Shown: one piece after another, positions 9,946-21,650 of the stretch | Numbering within the stretch: position 1 is the stretch's first letter | How the letters are laid out: each line of letters opens with the position of its first letter | Source of the DNA: Pseudorasbora parva | Lineage: Eukaryota; Chordata; Actinopteri; Cypriniformes; Gobionidae | Reading direction: 5' to 3' | Length of the DNA stretch: 64,000 nucleotides | Assembly: GCF_024679245.1 (NCBI RefSeq) | Contig: NC_090173.1 | Location: 53,059,518 to 53,123,517 of the forward strand | Made by a program: the position numbers and the translations under genes | Notes under the pieces: model-generated | Told to the model about the DNA's origin: nothing | The model's database searches: none | What the model saw: the letters and a program-made list of their open reading frames with translations, nothing else

Positions 9946-10299
9946 TTATTAATGCAATCTTAAAATCAAAAGTTGGATATATGTTAATTATTTAATGCAT
10001 TGTTAACTTGCATGAACAATGACTATAAATATAATTAACTAGCTTTGAACTATAATTTATTAAGCAAGGTCAACAACTATTAATAAACACTGTAAAAAAT
10101 TAAATAAAATAAATAAATAAAAAGAAATCACTGTTAGATCATGTTGGTCAATACATTAAATAACGTTAACAAATTAGATCTTATTGTAAAGTGTTACTGA
10201 ACTTATAAGCTCTTAAACCTTTACTAGCACCAAAATTAGGACCAAAAGGTTTAATCTAAAATCTTAATCCAGCATTACAGTGAAAGAGAAAGAAAAAAA

Positions 10300-11225
10300 A
10301 AGAAAAAACAAACAAACTGAAGAACTCCAAAGGCACACAAAATTGTTTGTCACCAACTATTTTCAAGTTGTTTGGAAAGTGCTGTTTATGTCAATGTCCC
10401 AGAAGCTCTCCATCAGTAGGAAACTGGCGCACCATCTCTCCGCACTAGATGTGAATGGACATGTTCCAAAGAGGCAGGAAAGAAAAAAAGATATACCTTG
10501 AGGAAGCAGTATCTGTATGAAAAAAAAGAAGAAAAAAAAAGAAATCATAAAAATGAGCATGTTGTCTCTTTTTTATCTAGTACTGCCCTGATGAAGCAGT
10601 TTATTCTGCACGGTGTGTGTAAGCTTTTGACCACAACTGCATCCCCTATGTGATGAATTACCTCAGGGTAGAATGATTCGAGAGGTTCCTTCACGTATCC
10701 CACTGAGCACATCATCTTCACTGACACTGGACTTTAAAAATAGAGAACATTTTAATAATGGTTTTTATTCCTTCTTTACAGGGAATTAAACATAACTTAA
10801 ATATAGACAAATAACCCAAGACCAATGTAAATTGAGAAAAGTATTCTTGCATTTTTCCTCATCTTGCCTTGCAAGTTTCAGCTTACCGCACCATCTTCAT
10901 GAAGGATGTTCCTGTATTTACCACGCCTGGCACAGCAATGCTGCGGCTCCATTCCTTTGGGTGTGTGGCCTGTAAAATATATAATGATTAGGGGATCTGT
11001 AAATGCACAAGTGGGAATGTATTACTTACAAATGGACAAGATACAAAGCATTTAAAAGCGAAAGACTTGATAGCAATGTTTTAGCTTGTGTGATCAGTGT
11101 CATGGCTGGGCATAAATTCATAATTAACATTAACTTGACCTCATTAAGATGGCTCCGTGATTCCACACAGCTTGCACTGGATCTCCAATAACACATCTGT
11201 ATTGATCCTACAAAATAAAAAATAA
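10300..11225 (-). pseudogene. Possible exons of an unidentified - strand gene
   Basis: Three blocks on the - strand have acceptable splice borders. About 11215-11120 follows a TTTTATTTTGTAG acceptor. About 10970-10888 follows ATATTTTACAG and ends before GTAAGC. About 10735-10560 contains SSVSEDDVLSGIREGTSRI in one frame. Short peptide stretches such as DQYRCVIGDPVQAVWNHGA look coding-like, but I do not recognise the protein and the frames do not join cleanly. It may be cargo of the enclosing DNA element. Confidence 0.25.
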
Positions 11226-11727
11226 AATAAGATAAGCACAAAATATTAAAAACACAAATAGTACTTTAACATCTTACTCTCCAAATGCAAAAAGAAAAGA
11301 ACATATTAAAATCATTATTTCATTACTGGTTGTTATAAGTTAATATATGGAATAAATGTAAATAACGTTAAATGTCTTCTGTCCATTTAAAAAGTAGGAG
11401 TTCGATTCAAATATTGTATTTACAGCAGGCAGATTCATTGAACATGCCCACACCGGCGATCACATTCCGATTTAAGAAATTATTATAATGCAATCTTAGA
11501 TACATGATAGGAAACATGATTAATTCACCTCCCGAGTCCCCTATCTGCGATTAAACTAAATAACTACTACACCGTAATAGAGAGCTACCATGTTACGGTG
11601 AAAATGTAAAATCAAGAGAGCTTATATCAAGATACTTACTTGAATCGTTATTTGTAGCATATGACGTCTCATCTGTAATGATCCGAACGGTTTATGGCAA
11701 GCCGTTTTAGCATTAAATACACCTTCG

Positions 11728-12450
11728 CATACTAGTCATAAATCAGTTTTGACTAGTCATAATTCCAGTTCCAGATATCTACAATGTGATTGTGACTAGT
11801 CATAATATGGATTGAAGATATCTACAATGTTAATTCGACTAGTCATAATATACATTCAAGATATCTATAATGCTATTTTGACTAGTCACATTCTTCCATT
11901 GACTTCCATTGGAAAATATTTCCAGATATCTTCAAATGACTTTTGACTAGTAGAAATTGTAATTAAAGATATCTTTAATTGATTTAATACTAGGCATAAT
12001 TCTAATTAGAGATATCTCAAATTACAATTGCACTAGTAAAAATTATAATTAGAGATATCTCTAACTGATTTTTGACTAGTCATAATCACATTTAAGATAT
12101 CTTTAATTCATCAAATTTAAAGATATCTAAAATACATTTGTAGATATCTAAAATACATTTGTAGATATCTGCAAATAATTTATTACTAGTCAAATTATAA
12201 TTGAAGATATCTTGAATTGGATTTTTGTCTAGGCAAAACTTTATACGAGATATCTTGAATTGGAATTCTTCCTAGTCGAAACTCATTTAAAGATATCTGC
12301 AATTTAATTATAGATATCTCTGTCTGATTTTTGACTAGACAGATCTTTCTTTGGAGATATCTGCAATTAGCTTTGTGACTAGGAAGAATATAAATGTAGA
12401 TATCTGGAATTAACATTCTGACTAGTCAAAACTCATTTATAGATATCTTA
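11728..12450. repeat. Left array of GATATC and ACTAGT palindromes
   Basis: I count 18 GATATC sites (mostly AGATATCT) and 10 ACTAGT sites (mostly GACTAGTC), roughly alternating every 20-45 bp with AT-rich spacers, plus mutated versions (CTAGGCAT, CCTAGTCG). Such dense subterminal palindromes are typical of transposase-binding sites; the binding role is inferred. Confidence 0.9.
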
Positions 12451-13439
12451 AACATGCATGCAAATATGCCTTATCTAAGCCACACCTTAAACATTTTATT
12501 AACCAATCCTACCGCGGAAACCGTTGTCATCTGCCATTTTGTTTAAGAATTGTATAATAAAAGTCCTGCGTCTTTGGTCATTTTAAGCTCATTTATATAG
12601 AAGGAAATCAAACGTATGTAAATAAAAAATGTACCTGGGACATGTGTAAAAGTGACATATAATATGCTGAGAAGATCAAGAAGGTTGTTGTCTAATTCTA
12701 GGCTATATATTAAAGTAATAAACAATGTTGAGATGTGCATGCTGTGGATTAAATTGTGTTAGTTTTCATTCCCAAACGAACACATTTAAAGCTAAGCATT
12801 TGGCCTTATTTCTGGTGCAACATTACATATGTTATAATTTTAAAATAACTTTTCAACGCACTGGCGCTCATCACAGCAGAATATCACATCGCAGATCTTT
12901 TCACTGCATGAAAAAAGGTGTATCCGGACCCGTATACTCCTGTATACACTGCTGAAATTCGGAAGAATCCGGGAGTATACTGGCCGGATAGGTCAAATTC
13001 CATGGATCGGTATACATCCGTATACATCCGGAATGATACCAAATCGGATGTATGTTGTGGCCGTATACTTCCATGCTACAGCCATTTGTTGCCATGGCAA
13101 GTAATCCCATCAGGTTTTTTCAGGAGACATTTTCACACCTCTGAGCAGCTTTGCCTCCCATCCCCTATTGGCCTTTCAACTCAAACTGGATTGGTTGTTC
13201 TTTTAAAACCACTCCCAAAACCCAAACTGCTATTGGAGGACAGGGCACATTGAAAACCCAGTAATGTGATTTTATTGGTTACTTTTAAAACTTAGCCCGC
13301 CCTAGGCCTTATAGCATAGTGATTTGATTGGTTATAAGTCAGCTATGCAGATACTGCTCATTCACCATAAACCCCACCCCCCTCTCCCCCCAAAGGAAAA
13401 ATACACACAAAAAACAATTTAGGAAAATATGGAATATTT

Positions 13440-14060
13440 ATTAAGGTACATAAAACATTACCAAGAGCATTTTAAACAAGCAAAAGAATAGAATGGAGAA
13501 ACAAAAACAAGTGAACAATATGTATTTAAAAGGGATGAAAATGTAAAGAACAAAAAAAAATACAAAAATAAAGGCATTTAAAAGGAACAAATAAACAATA
13601 TAAATATAACTATAAAATAGTTATAAAATAAACACAAGTTAAAATGAAAGGGTAAAAAAGGCATGAAAAATAAAATTAACACAACATGTTTAAAAGTTGG
13701 CGATATAAAGAAATAAATACACAGTGCATATAAAATGTAACATTATAAAATGAGACAATGCAAGAATGTAAACATTATAAAATTAGAACCAGAATGTTAA
13801 AAAAAGGTTATATAATATATATAAAAGTTCTAAGTAAACAATAAAAATAAGTGAAAAAAAAAAAAAAAAAAAAAACTCCCAAAGAGCATTGTAAACATAT
13901 ATTATAAAATGAATGGGGGAAAAAAAGTGAGCAAATTCTATTTAAAGGACGGCGATGTAAAGGAATAAAAGAAAAAAAAATGCATATAATATATGTTCTA
14001 AGTAAACAATATATATACAAGTGGAAACATTTCCAAAGAGCATTGTAAAAATACATTATA
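13440..14060 (-). repeat. A/T-rich degenerate repeats downstream of the CACTA accessory gene
   Basis: Motifs such as AAGAGCATTGTAAAC/AAGAGCATTTTAAAC and TTTAAAGGACGGCGATGTAA / TTTAAAAGTTGGCGATATAA recur at irregular 100-200-bp steps. This looks like a decayed tandem repeat in the 3' flank of the - strand gene. No coding potential. Confidence 0.6.
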
Positions 14061-15558
14061 ATGATGCACTGATGATGTGATGTGTAGCATGGGTCAGCCT
14101 CTAGTCTGGTTCGTAGCACTTGGCAGAGCGCAGACAACCGTGGTTCTGTTTGGTGGAGACCTCACCATCCACACTGGCCTTCCATCAACAACAGCATCAT
14201 CTTCATCAGACATCTGCTCTATTGTTGCGGTCTCTCACATGTCTCTTTCTGCGTTAGCTTGTACAACCCTGGACCTGGCCTCCAGCAACTGCAAAACATG
14301 ACAGTAATTTAACCACTAAAACACAGACTGTGTTTACATGTGCAACAATAATGCAACTATGTATTCTAAGAGTAAGGTCTTAATCGCTGGAAGGTGCTCA
14401 CATGACATGAGCAGAACTCTTCACTCCAGTTTACATGCAATTTGCATTATTCACTAATGAGTATGGTTATGTCACACTCAATTTTGATCAAAGTATTGGG
14501 TTTAATGTATAAGTTTAATCACAATATTGACAAAATCATATCTCCTAAAGAGAAAATAAATGCTTAGCAAGTGTCTTAACTTACCCTTCACTTTCTTTGA
14601 CGGTTCTTTGCCATGTTCTTCATAGTGTGTCTTTTTTTGGGCCTTTTCAGGCTGAGCCACAGAATACTTCCTCCGTGGTGTCTCAATATGTCTTGCAACC
14701 TGCTAAATAAATCATGAATAATTGTAATACCAATAAAAGTAAGCAAAACAAAGCACACATGGTAAATATTAATATGAAATTACTTTAAAAAATAATACAA
14801 TCTTTAAGATTACCTTTTACACATTCAGGGTCAACATCTGTAAAAGTTGTCCTTAATTCTTCAAAGGAAAATGGTCAAAGCGAGGTTGTGTGATGACTAT
14901 TCTGGGGGGAAAAGTTGCAGTTATAATTAATGAAATTCAGTTTTGGCATTTCAAATCCATATGACGTTAGAAGTAGGTTAACCTAACATTTACAGTATAC
15001 AATAAGCAGTCTTACCCAGTTTGTGGATCGTGTGGGCTGTTCTCTGAATTGGGTTTCACACAAAGGCACCTTACAGATTCCTGTAAAGTTTGAAATTAAA
15101 ATGTGTTTAAACGGATTCACAATCTGCAAGAACCACAATATTTTCAAGTTTGAATAAGATGGCCATCAAAGTAACCGCTGGAGACAAAACACATAACGTT
15201 ATTAGGCTAACGTTAATTGTAAGCCAACTTTGGTTTACAGGCACATTATATAACAATAACTGAACTTACCTCACGTTACGTGCCCTTTTAAATCTTTTCA
15301 CAGTGCTGTTAGGCTCTTCCTGTAAGTTAGTCCGTGCTGCTCATACTTTTGCTCGAGAGAATAAAGACGCTGGAGAGCCTCTTGGAGAAGATCAGCCCGT
15401 TCATGCTGTGCAGATATTAAAGTAGTAAGCTGACGAGATGTAGCACTCTGGTCGGAGATCAGCTGCTTCATCAAGGCATTCACAGTAACTGGGCTTGAGC
15501 CTGCTTGTCCTCCTCTGTTCAGTGGAGTAGAAAAACTAAGGTTCCTTTTACTCTCCAT
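14040..15558 (-). pseudogene. Second (accessory) protein gene of the CACTA element, decayed
   Basis: Five - strand blocks with splice consensus can be read. Exon 1 (15558 to about 15254) is MESKRNLSFSTPLNRGG plus a coiled-coil-like stretch (LLQEALQRLYSLEQKYEQ). The others are 15080-15016 (ESVRCLCVKPNSENSPHD), 14901-14814 (FEELRTTFTDVDPECVK), 14699-14585 (basic: ARHIETPRRKYSVAQPEKAQ) and 14288 to about 14040 (acidic EQMSDEDDAVVDGRPVW, then LCQVLRTRLEADPCYTSHH in another frame). The last motif is like the C-terminus of an uncharacterised protein common in fish genomes. Frameshifts in exon 1, exon 3 and the last exon, and a TGA after AERDM, show decay. I infer a DNA-binding accessory role comparable to the second gene of plant CACTA elements, on position only. 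Confidence 0.5.
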
Positions 15559-15857
15559 ATTAAATCTGTCGAAAATGATCGATTCCAAATCTCAACCAAA
15601 CACCACAAAAAAACAACAATCCGTTCTCTGTACTTCCGGAAACAATGCGGAGGTTTCAACTTTCGCACGCTTCAAACAATACACTACTGTGCGCCTCCGT
15701 CCCCACCTGTATTGTGAGTGGTTGATTTCAAACCTCAAACCGCCCCCTCTTTGGCGCGTGTTGTTTGCTTGCTAATCCCCACTCAAACCACGCCCTCGTT
15801 ATGACGCGTCGCAGGTGTATCTTTAATTTGGTGCAAAAATATAATGCTGGACATACC

Positions 15858-16645
15858 CTGCGTCCCAATTCGCATACTATCCATCCTAAATAGTATTCGA
15901 AAATAGAATTAGTATGTCCCAAATCATAGTATGTTGAAAAGAGTATTCCAAAGATTCCCGGATGGTTTACTATTTCCGGTCCGAATTCGAAGTATGAATC
16001 GATGGGCACTCTAACGGCTGATATTTCCCACAACCCACTGCGAGGTGTATGGGGATTCGACCTCTTTTACTGTCTATGGATTCGACTAGAACTACAAACG
16101 CGGATAAAAAGCGTTAAAAACTACAAACATGACGGATGTGCGAGTTCGACGGTTAAGTAGAGAAGTTTAGATAAAGGGGTTTGAGTGACCAACTATCAAT
16201 ATTTAACCTGACAAAAATATATTTATTCAGTGTTGTCCACATTATATTTCACCTGCAGCAGCATTGTGAACTTTTGTAATGACACGTTTGGCCATTAACT
16301 TTTAAATGCATCATTATATTTAAACTGCAAACACATGAGGAGAGTCTCTGCATTAAAGACCCACAAATGGCAGATCAACGAGCGGCTACATTTCTCTCCG
16401 ATACGGTAAGAGATTAATCTGAATGTGGAGGATTTGAACTGTGACGAATCTGACGATGATTGACAGGACAGTTAAACGGTGACGGGATGTACGTAACTAA
16501 GCGACAGAGTCCGTTAAAGATGGTGAAGTAGTATGTCCCGAAGCTTGCATACTTTTCTGCTACACACTCAAAAGTATATACTTTTTCTTCACAAAAAGAG
16601 TACATACTTTTAGGACGTAGTATAAGTAGGCGAATTGGGACGCAG
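15858..16645. mobile_element. Inverted-repeat element with CTGCGTCCCAATTCGC ends
   Basis: CTGCGTCCCAATTCGC at 15858 is matched by GCGAATTGGGACGCAG ending at 16645, with further paired AGTATGTCC/GGACATACT-type motifs inside. It lies exactly between the two divergent CACTA genes, where their shared promoter would be. The TSD is not clear. Short reading frames inside it are not credible genes. Confidence 0.72.
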
Positions 16646-16663
16646 CACTAATCATCTATCAAC

Positions 16664-18040
16664 ATGGAAGGACAACCACCTGTTGATAATAATACGAGAA
16701 CGAGAGCTCGGCGGTTTTGCGACCACTGCAACGAGAATGTTTCACATGCATATTTTTATCTTCACAAAAAAAAGTTTTGTTTTTTTTTCACAATGGAGCG
16801 ATTACAGCTGAGACAAATCACAACACAGAGCTGGATGAGGGTGCATGTGATGAACTTCATCCAGACGAAATGAAATGAGACCTGTGGACTGGGATGATGC
16901 TGGTATTCATTTTGGTAAGTTACTGAACATTTTTTTTAATGTAAAACCAAATGACAAGTAAAATAAGATGGTGATCATCAGCATTTGGTTTATATATTAT
17001 TTACTGATGTCGTGCAACATTACACTGATGTTTATGATCTGCTTTGGTTAGAGTTGACACACAATAGTGATTTGCTTGTTTTCAGAATGTAGTAAGTTTG
17101 TGTTTTTTCAAGTATAGGCATAAGTCTTTTTAATACATTGTAACTTTTATTTATTACAAATTTGGTCATAGCTGTATTTGCTGAACATTTAAATCATGAT
17201 GGGCCATTCATAACAATAACTAAAGTTATTTGGATAAACTATTACGAATGGCCCATTAACATTTCTATGGCCCATCATGACCCGTACACATGCTGTACTG
17301 TAAAGTGCATGATATGTGATTCTAAGGGATTTTAGTAAAAAGCTGATAACTTTAAGATAATGCTAGACAAATGCATAGCTCCAGCCATTAATCAATTGGT
17401 GTTGTGATGTTTCACTGTTTAAACTAAATCTTTGTATTTAGCTTGTGTATGTAAATTTGTGTGTAGCTAAAATCGTTGTATTGTTCTTTAATTGTTACAG
17501 AGGACATTGGAGACCAAGAGCAAGTTGATTTCTGCATATTTGAAGAAACCAAGCATTTACATGAGAACCATGATTCAGCAGATCTTCTTGATTTATCCAT
17601 CACTGAAGGCAAGGCTCCTTACATTTAAATTGATGCACACAGACAGATGTGTATTGTTACACTTCTATTAATTTTTTTCTAAAAAAAAAAAAAACTCTAT
17701 CAAATGTCTTTTTTTTTTTAAGAAGAAGAAGAAGAAGAAGAACGCAATGAGCTGCTCAGGCTTTCCTGGGAGCTCAGTGAAACGTCTTCAGATGATGACA
17801 GTGACCATGAAGAGCAACACATCTTTACAGATGGTCAGCACTGAACATTTGGATTTTAAAGATGACAAACCTGAAGAAGATAATGGCAATAGAGACAGCT
17901 CTGGTTTATTACTTGTAAAGCTATTAGCAATAATGGTTTTAACCTGGCAAGCATTGTTCAACATTTCAGACAATGCCATCACTGCACTGCTGCTATGCCT
18001 CAGACAACTGATGGCTCATTGGAAATATTCTCAGTGTTGA
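16664..18040 (+). pseudogene. CACTA transposase N-terminal exons
   Basis: The first exon (ATG 16664) encodes RFCDHCNENVSHAYFYLHK, a C-x2-C...H zinc-finger-like motif found at the start of many fish CACTA/related transposases, then an acidic tail that can only be read after a frame change near 16790. A second exon follows TTGTTACAG at 17500 (EDIGDQEQVDFCIFEE), with a GC-type donor at about 17608. A third begins after a TTTTTTTTAAG acceptor at about 17720 (EEEEEERNELLRLSWEL) and, after another frame change, reads LLAIMVLTWQALFNISDNAI, a conserved stretch preceding the catalytic region. The DDE-type core does not follow. Confidence 0.55.
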
Positions 18041-18229
18041 TTGGTGTCTCCTGGGTTTGCCACTGTGGCCTTTGGCTTACTCAGTTGGGGACACACAAAC
18101 TATGACACTAAATTTATGATCGAAGTTATTCAACTAAATATACAAATAAAATGAATTAATTAGGTCTTATTTAATTCTATAAACTATAATATTGATCTGC
18201 CAACATTGTTGACCCTACAGCCAACTAAA

Positions 18230-18325
18230 ATTTTGTTGCAATACTGTCTCGTTTGACACTGTGAGGCTAATTTGAAACAATTGTCATTGTAAAAGCGCTA
18301 TATAAATAAAGTTGATTGATTAATG
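18230..18325 (+). mobile_element. LINE/SINE 3' tail fragment
   Basis: GTAAAAGCGCTATATAAATA followed by AAGTTGATTGATTAATG is the 3' end of a common fish retroelement. It occupies the position where the CACTA transposase core is missing. The same tail occurs in reverse at about 28020-28080. Confidence 0.6.
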
Positions 18326-18599
18326 CAATTTGCTGGTATGATTCCCAAGACTTTATATTAACTAAGAAAATATACCAGTACGACAACTTCACTGAATATG
18401 CTGTCTGTCCAAATAGATGATAAGCTTCAATGGCAAGGAATATCTGTACCCCAAACTAACCTATTGTTACAAGAAAGTAACTCAGTCATTAGAGACCTTG
18501 GTAAAAAAGACCTGGGTTTTTTAAAAAGAGAGGCGTGGAGAGAAATACAAATTCTTGGACGAACCAGTCCTCGACCCAAATGCAGAGCTGCGTGCTGGA

Positions 18600-18800
18600 G
18601 TCATTAAGAGATTTCTTATAATCAGTGTTAAAAACTAACACACGTCCTATACGCCATGTTGTTGCAAAGGTTTCGTGGTTGCACCCTCATCCAGACAGAT
18701 GTTTCTTTGGGAACCCTGTGGAGGTGTGGGGGACAGACTGATTGTGCAGCAGCGTTCCAACCTGTGGAACGTATTGCAGGGAGATGTGTACTAAGTACAT
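18600..18800 (+). pseudogene. CACTA transposase C-terminal fragment
   Basis: The + frame reads VAKVSWLHPHPDRCFFGNPV-EVWGTD up to a TGA, then FQPVERIAGRCVLSTYI in another frame. The pattern W..PHP....FG.PVEVW...F.PV.RI..RC is the C-terminal region of fish CACTA-like transposases and confirms the + strand orientation of the element's main gene. Confidence 0.5.
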
Positions 18801-19774
18801 ACATTAGTTAAGTCAGTCAAAAGAAAAGGTATCAGTCATAATTCCCATTGGCACAATGTTTGAGATTTAGCCCCATGCGATTTCCAACGACCTTCTTTTT
18901 ATTCCTTTAATTTTATTTTGAGCATATCTGGGGGTTTTTGTGTTTTTTAAAGCCATGTTTTCATTATTTCACATTAATGTACATTCCTTTTTATTGAATG
19001 TTATTGTTATTAACTGCATTTTGTAAAACTTCACAATAAATGTGTGTTATTCTAAAATGGTTGGTTAATTTTCCTTTATTTGTTCCATTCAATTCCTTAA
19101 TTTAAATACTCTGTTTTTGTGACTAAATGTTCGGGGTGTTTATTTTGTAGTGTTTTTATAAAAACTTTGATTAAGAGTCATAATCCTGAAGTCCTCCCCT
19201 GCCACCCCTCCCTCTGAGAACAGCCAACACCTCAGTGTCATTAACATATGAAAGGCCTTCTTCACACCTAACAGTCACCAGTCCTAGGACCCAGCAGTGT
19301 TTTTCAGCTGTATATTTCCGTGAAATTTCACGGATGCCTGTATATGTCCGCATATGTGAGGTTTCCGGGTGTATCTTGAAATATACTGTTCCGTGTTACT
19401 CTGATCCACTTTTTCCCACATACGTCCGGTAAACCTCAAATTACACAGGAGTTTACCATGCCCGGATAATGCCGTATTCCAGGGTTTTCATGCAGTGTTT
19501 GCTATAACACACCACTCCCACCTTGTGGATTATTACCTTTATGACACGAGTAAACACAACGCAATGTACTAATCAATGTAATCAGTAGCTACATCATGTC
19601 AATGTTATTTAAACATTTATTAACCTGTAATCTTTTTTTAAATCATTCTTAAATGTTTTTGACTGGGTCTGCTGGAGACATTTAATCATATGCATCCAAA
19701 TGTTGTCACTCGTCGATTATTGGTGGAAAATTTCCTCACGTCACAACCCTACACAACAGCGCAGATTTGACTAG

Positions 19775-20070
19775 GAGCAGGTACAATTCAGATATCTTAA
19801 AATAGAGTTGTGACTAGTCGAAACTGAATTAGAGATATCTCTAATTATCTTTGCGTATGTGTGACGCGTCTATTGAAGATATCTCTGACCTCATTACAGA
19901 TATCTTTAATAGAGTTTTGACTAGTCGAAATGTATTTAGAGATATCTCGAATCAGATTTCTTACTAGTGCAATTATAATTGCAGATATCTCTAATTGTCA
20001 TTTTGACTAGTCAAATTATAATTATCACTAGTCAAAATACAATTGTTACTATCTTTAAATATATTTATAG
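19775..20070. repeat. Right array of GATATC and ACTAGT palindromes
   Basis: Six GATATC and five ACTAGT sites of the same forms as the left array (11728-12450), shorter and on the other side of the CACTA insertion. Confidence 0.88.
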
Positions 20071-20139
20071 ATAGTCAGACAAAGGTTTAAATGCTAAAAT
20101 GGCTTGCGATAAACGGTTCGCTCCTCTGTTGTCTGTTGT

Positions 20140-20800
20140 CCTTCAGCTTCATTACGCATCGAGATGACGCAAACATGGCGGACCGCGCATTTTTCAAAAT
20201 CATGACGTAGTATTTTTGGCGCATGCGCATTGAAATATTAAGTATAAATATAAAATAAGATATTTCGTGCATTAAATGTTGATTATAAATCACTTATTAA
20301 TTATCCATTTCTGTTCAGGTTGTTCTAAAACACTGTGTAGTTGGACTGTATTTCAGAGAACTTGACTCATTCACCTAACTAAAAGTCAATCATGTTTACA
20401 GTGAGTCTGATTAAAATGAAATGTAGCCTATTTTAACTGAATTTTAATGCAAATTAATTTGGTTTAGATTTGTTCAACTTTTTCTTGCAATTAATGCAAT
20501 TAAATGTATGTTAAATCGCCATACAACAACATAATATTTAAAGTAGGTTATTCTACACAGATGTAAAGTAGCCTACAGTACATTAGGCAACTCCTCTCAT
20601 AAAGATTGACAATGTCAAATTATGTAGAAAACTGACACTTGTAGTTGAGTTCATAGGAGCTAGTTATAAGCTAGTTATAACATTTCAACAGTATGTTGTA
20701 CTGGAGTGTAAGCGTGTGAAATTTTGAAGAAAAATACATTAACCAATGTAAATTTGGACAACTCATTTTTTTTTTTAAATCATTTATTTTCCATGTGCTT
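20140..20800. other. Non-coding stretch between nested element ends
   Basis: The first 100 bases are CpG-containing (CATGGCGGACCGCGCAT, GCGCATGCGCA) and look like a promoter or first-exon fragment. The remainder is AT-rich without features I can name. Confidence 0.4.
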
Positions 20801-20809
20801 TGTCATTAG

Positions 20810-21372
20810 TAAAATAAGTGCACTTTATGAAACAAACTCATAATTAAAATGGTTTAAGTAAGTTTAGGTGTAGACATTATTACAAGGTGCATTTTTAAAA
20901 AGTGCACTTAAGTGTGTTTATAAATATTGTCATACAAGTGTACTTTCTTTAAGTGAAAATTAACTAGATATTATTACAAAGTGCACTTATTAAAAGTGCA
21001 CTTAAGTGTGTTTGTAAATATTGTCATGAAAGTGTACTTTTTTAAAGTACAAATTAATTATATATTATTACAAAGTACACTTATTATAAGTACACTAAAG
21101 TGTGTTTATAAATATTGTCATGAAAGTGTACTTTTTAAAAATACAAATTAATTCGATATTATTACAAAGTGAATTTTAAAAAAATGTACTTAAGTGTGTT
21201 TAGAAATATTGTCATTAAAGTGTATTCTCTTTAAGTACACTTAAGTGGCACTTAATTTTAATGATATCATATTATCTACAAGTGCAGTTTTTATAAAAAT
21301 ATACTTTAAATATATTAAGTGCACAAAAAATACACTTTCAATACAATTAAGCACACTTCTTTTTCACAAGGG
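20810..21372. repeat. Right subterminal region ending TTTTCACAAGGG
   Basis: About four to five copies of a roughly 115-bp unit contain AAAGTGCACTTAAGTGTGTTTATAAATATTGTCAT-type sequence (here split as AAAGTGCACTTAAGTGTGTT and ATAAATATTGTCAT). It ends with the complement of the motif that starts at 7922. Confidence 0.75.
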
Positions 21373-21650
21373 TTACTTTGTGAAATAGGCCTACAGACAC
21401 CACAAATGACAAGCATGAAATGATAATGATGTATAAATTGTAAAATAACCTACATTATTGTTCAATCTTACTTGTGAAATGTAATCCCATGCGATCTGGT
21501 ATCAATATTGCGTTATTGCAACCGTAAACTGCATAAAATACAGGCATAATTGCTCGCTCTCCATTGACTCTGAATGCTAGCGTTGAGTGGAGAGACCCAA
21601 CCAATATGGCGGCGACGCTGGATCACGCTCCAGCACATACGCTGATTATC

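Larger units (their letters stand above)
12902..19497 (+). mobile_element. CACTA/EnSpm DNA transposon, defective
   Basis: It begins CACTGCATGAAAA (12902) and ends TTTTCATGCAGTG (19497). TTT precedes it at 12899-12901 and follows at 19498-19500, which is the 3-bp duplication of the CACTA superfamily. Subterminal repeats with CCGGATGTATAC / GTATACTCC motifs fill 12915-13080 and 19300-19490. It carries two divergent genes: a + strand transposase remnant (16664-18800) and a - strand accessory gene (about 14040-15558). The transposase core is missing, so the copy is non-autonomous. Confidence 0.88.
11684..20120. mobile_element. DNA element with GATATC/ACTAGT subterminal arrays, interrupted by a CACTA element
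   Basis: The inverted ends correspond over about 35 bp (CGAACGGTTTATGGCAAGCC at 11684 against the complement of GGCTTGCGATAAACGGTTCG at 20101-20120, then TTTTAGCATT on each side). Inside each end lies an array of palindromic hexamers. Without the CACTA insertion (12902-19497) the element would be about 1.8 kb and non-coding. Exact borders and TSD are unclear, because partial similarity continues beyond the stated ends. Confidence 0.65.

Noticed and set aside
15505..16033. Short ORFs in the promoter region of the CACTA genes
   Set aside because: They overlap the inverted-repeat element and the first exon of the - strand gene in other frames.
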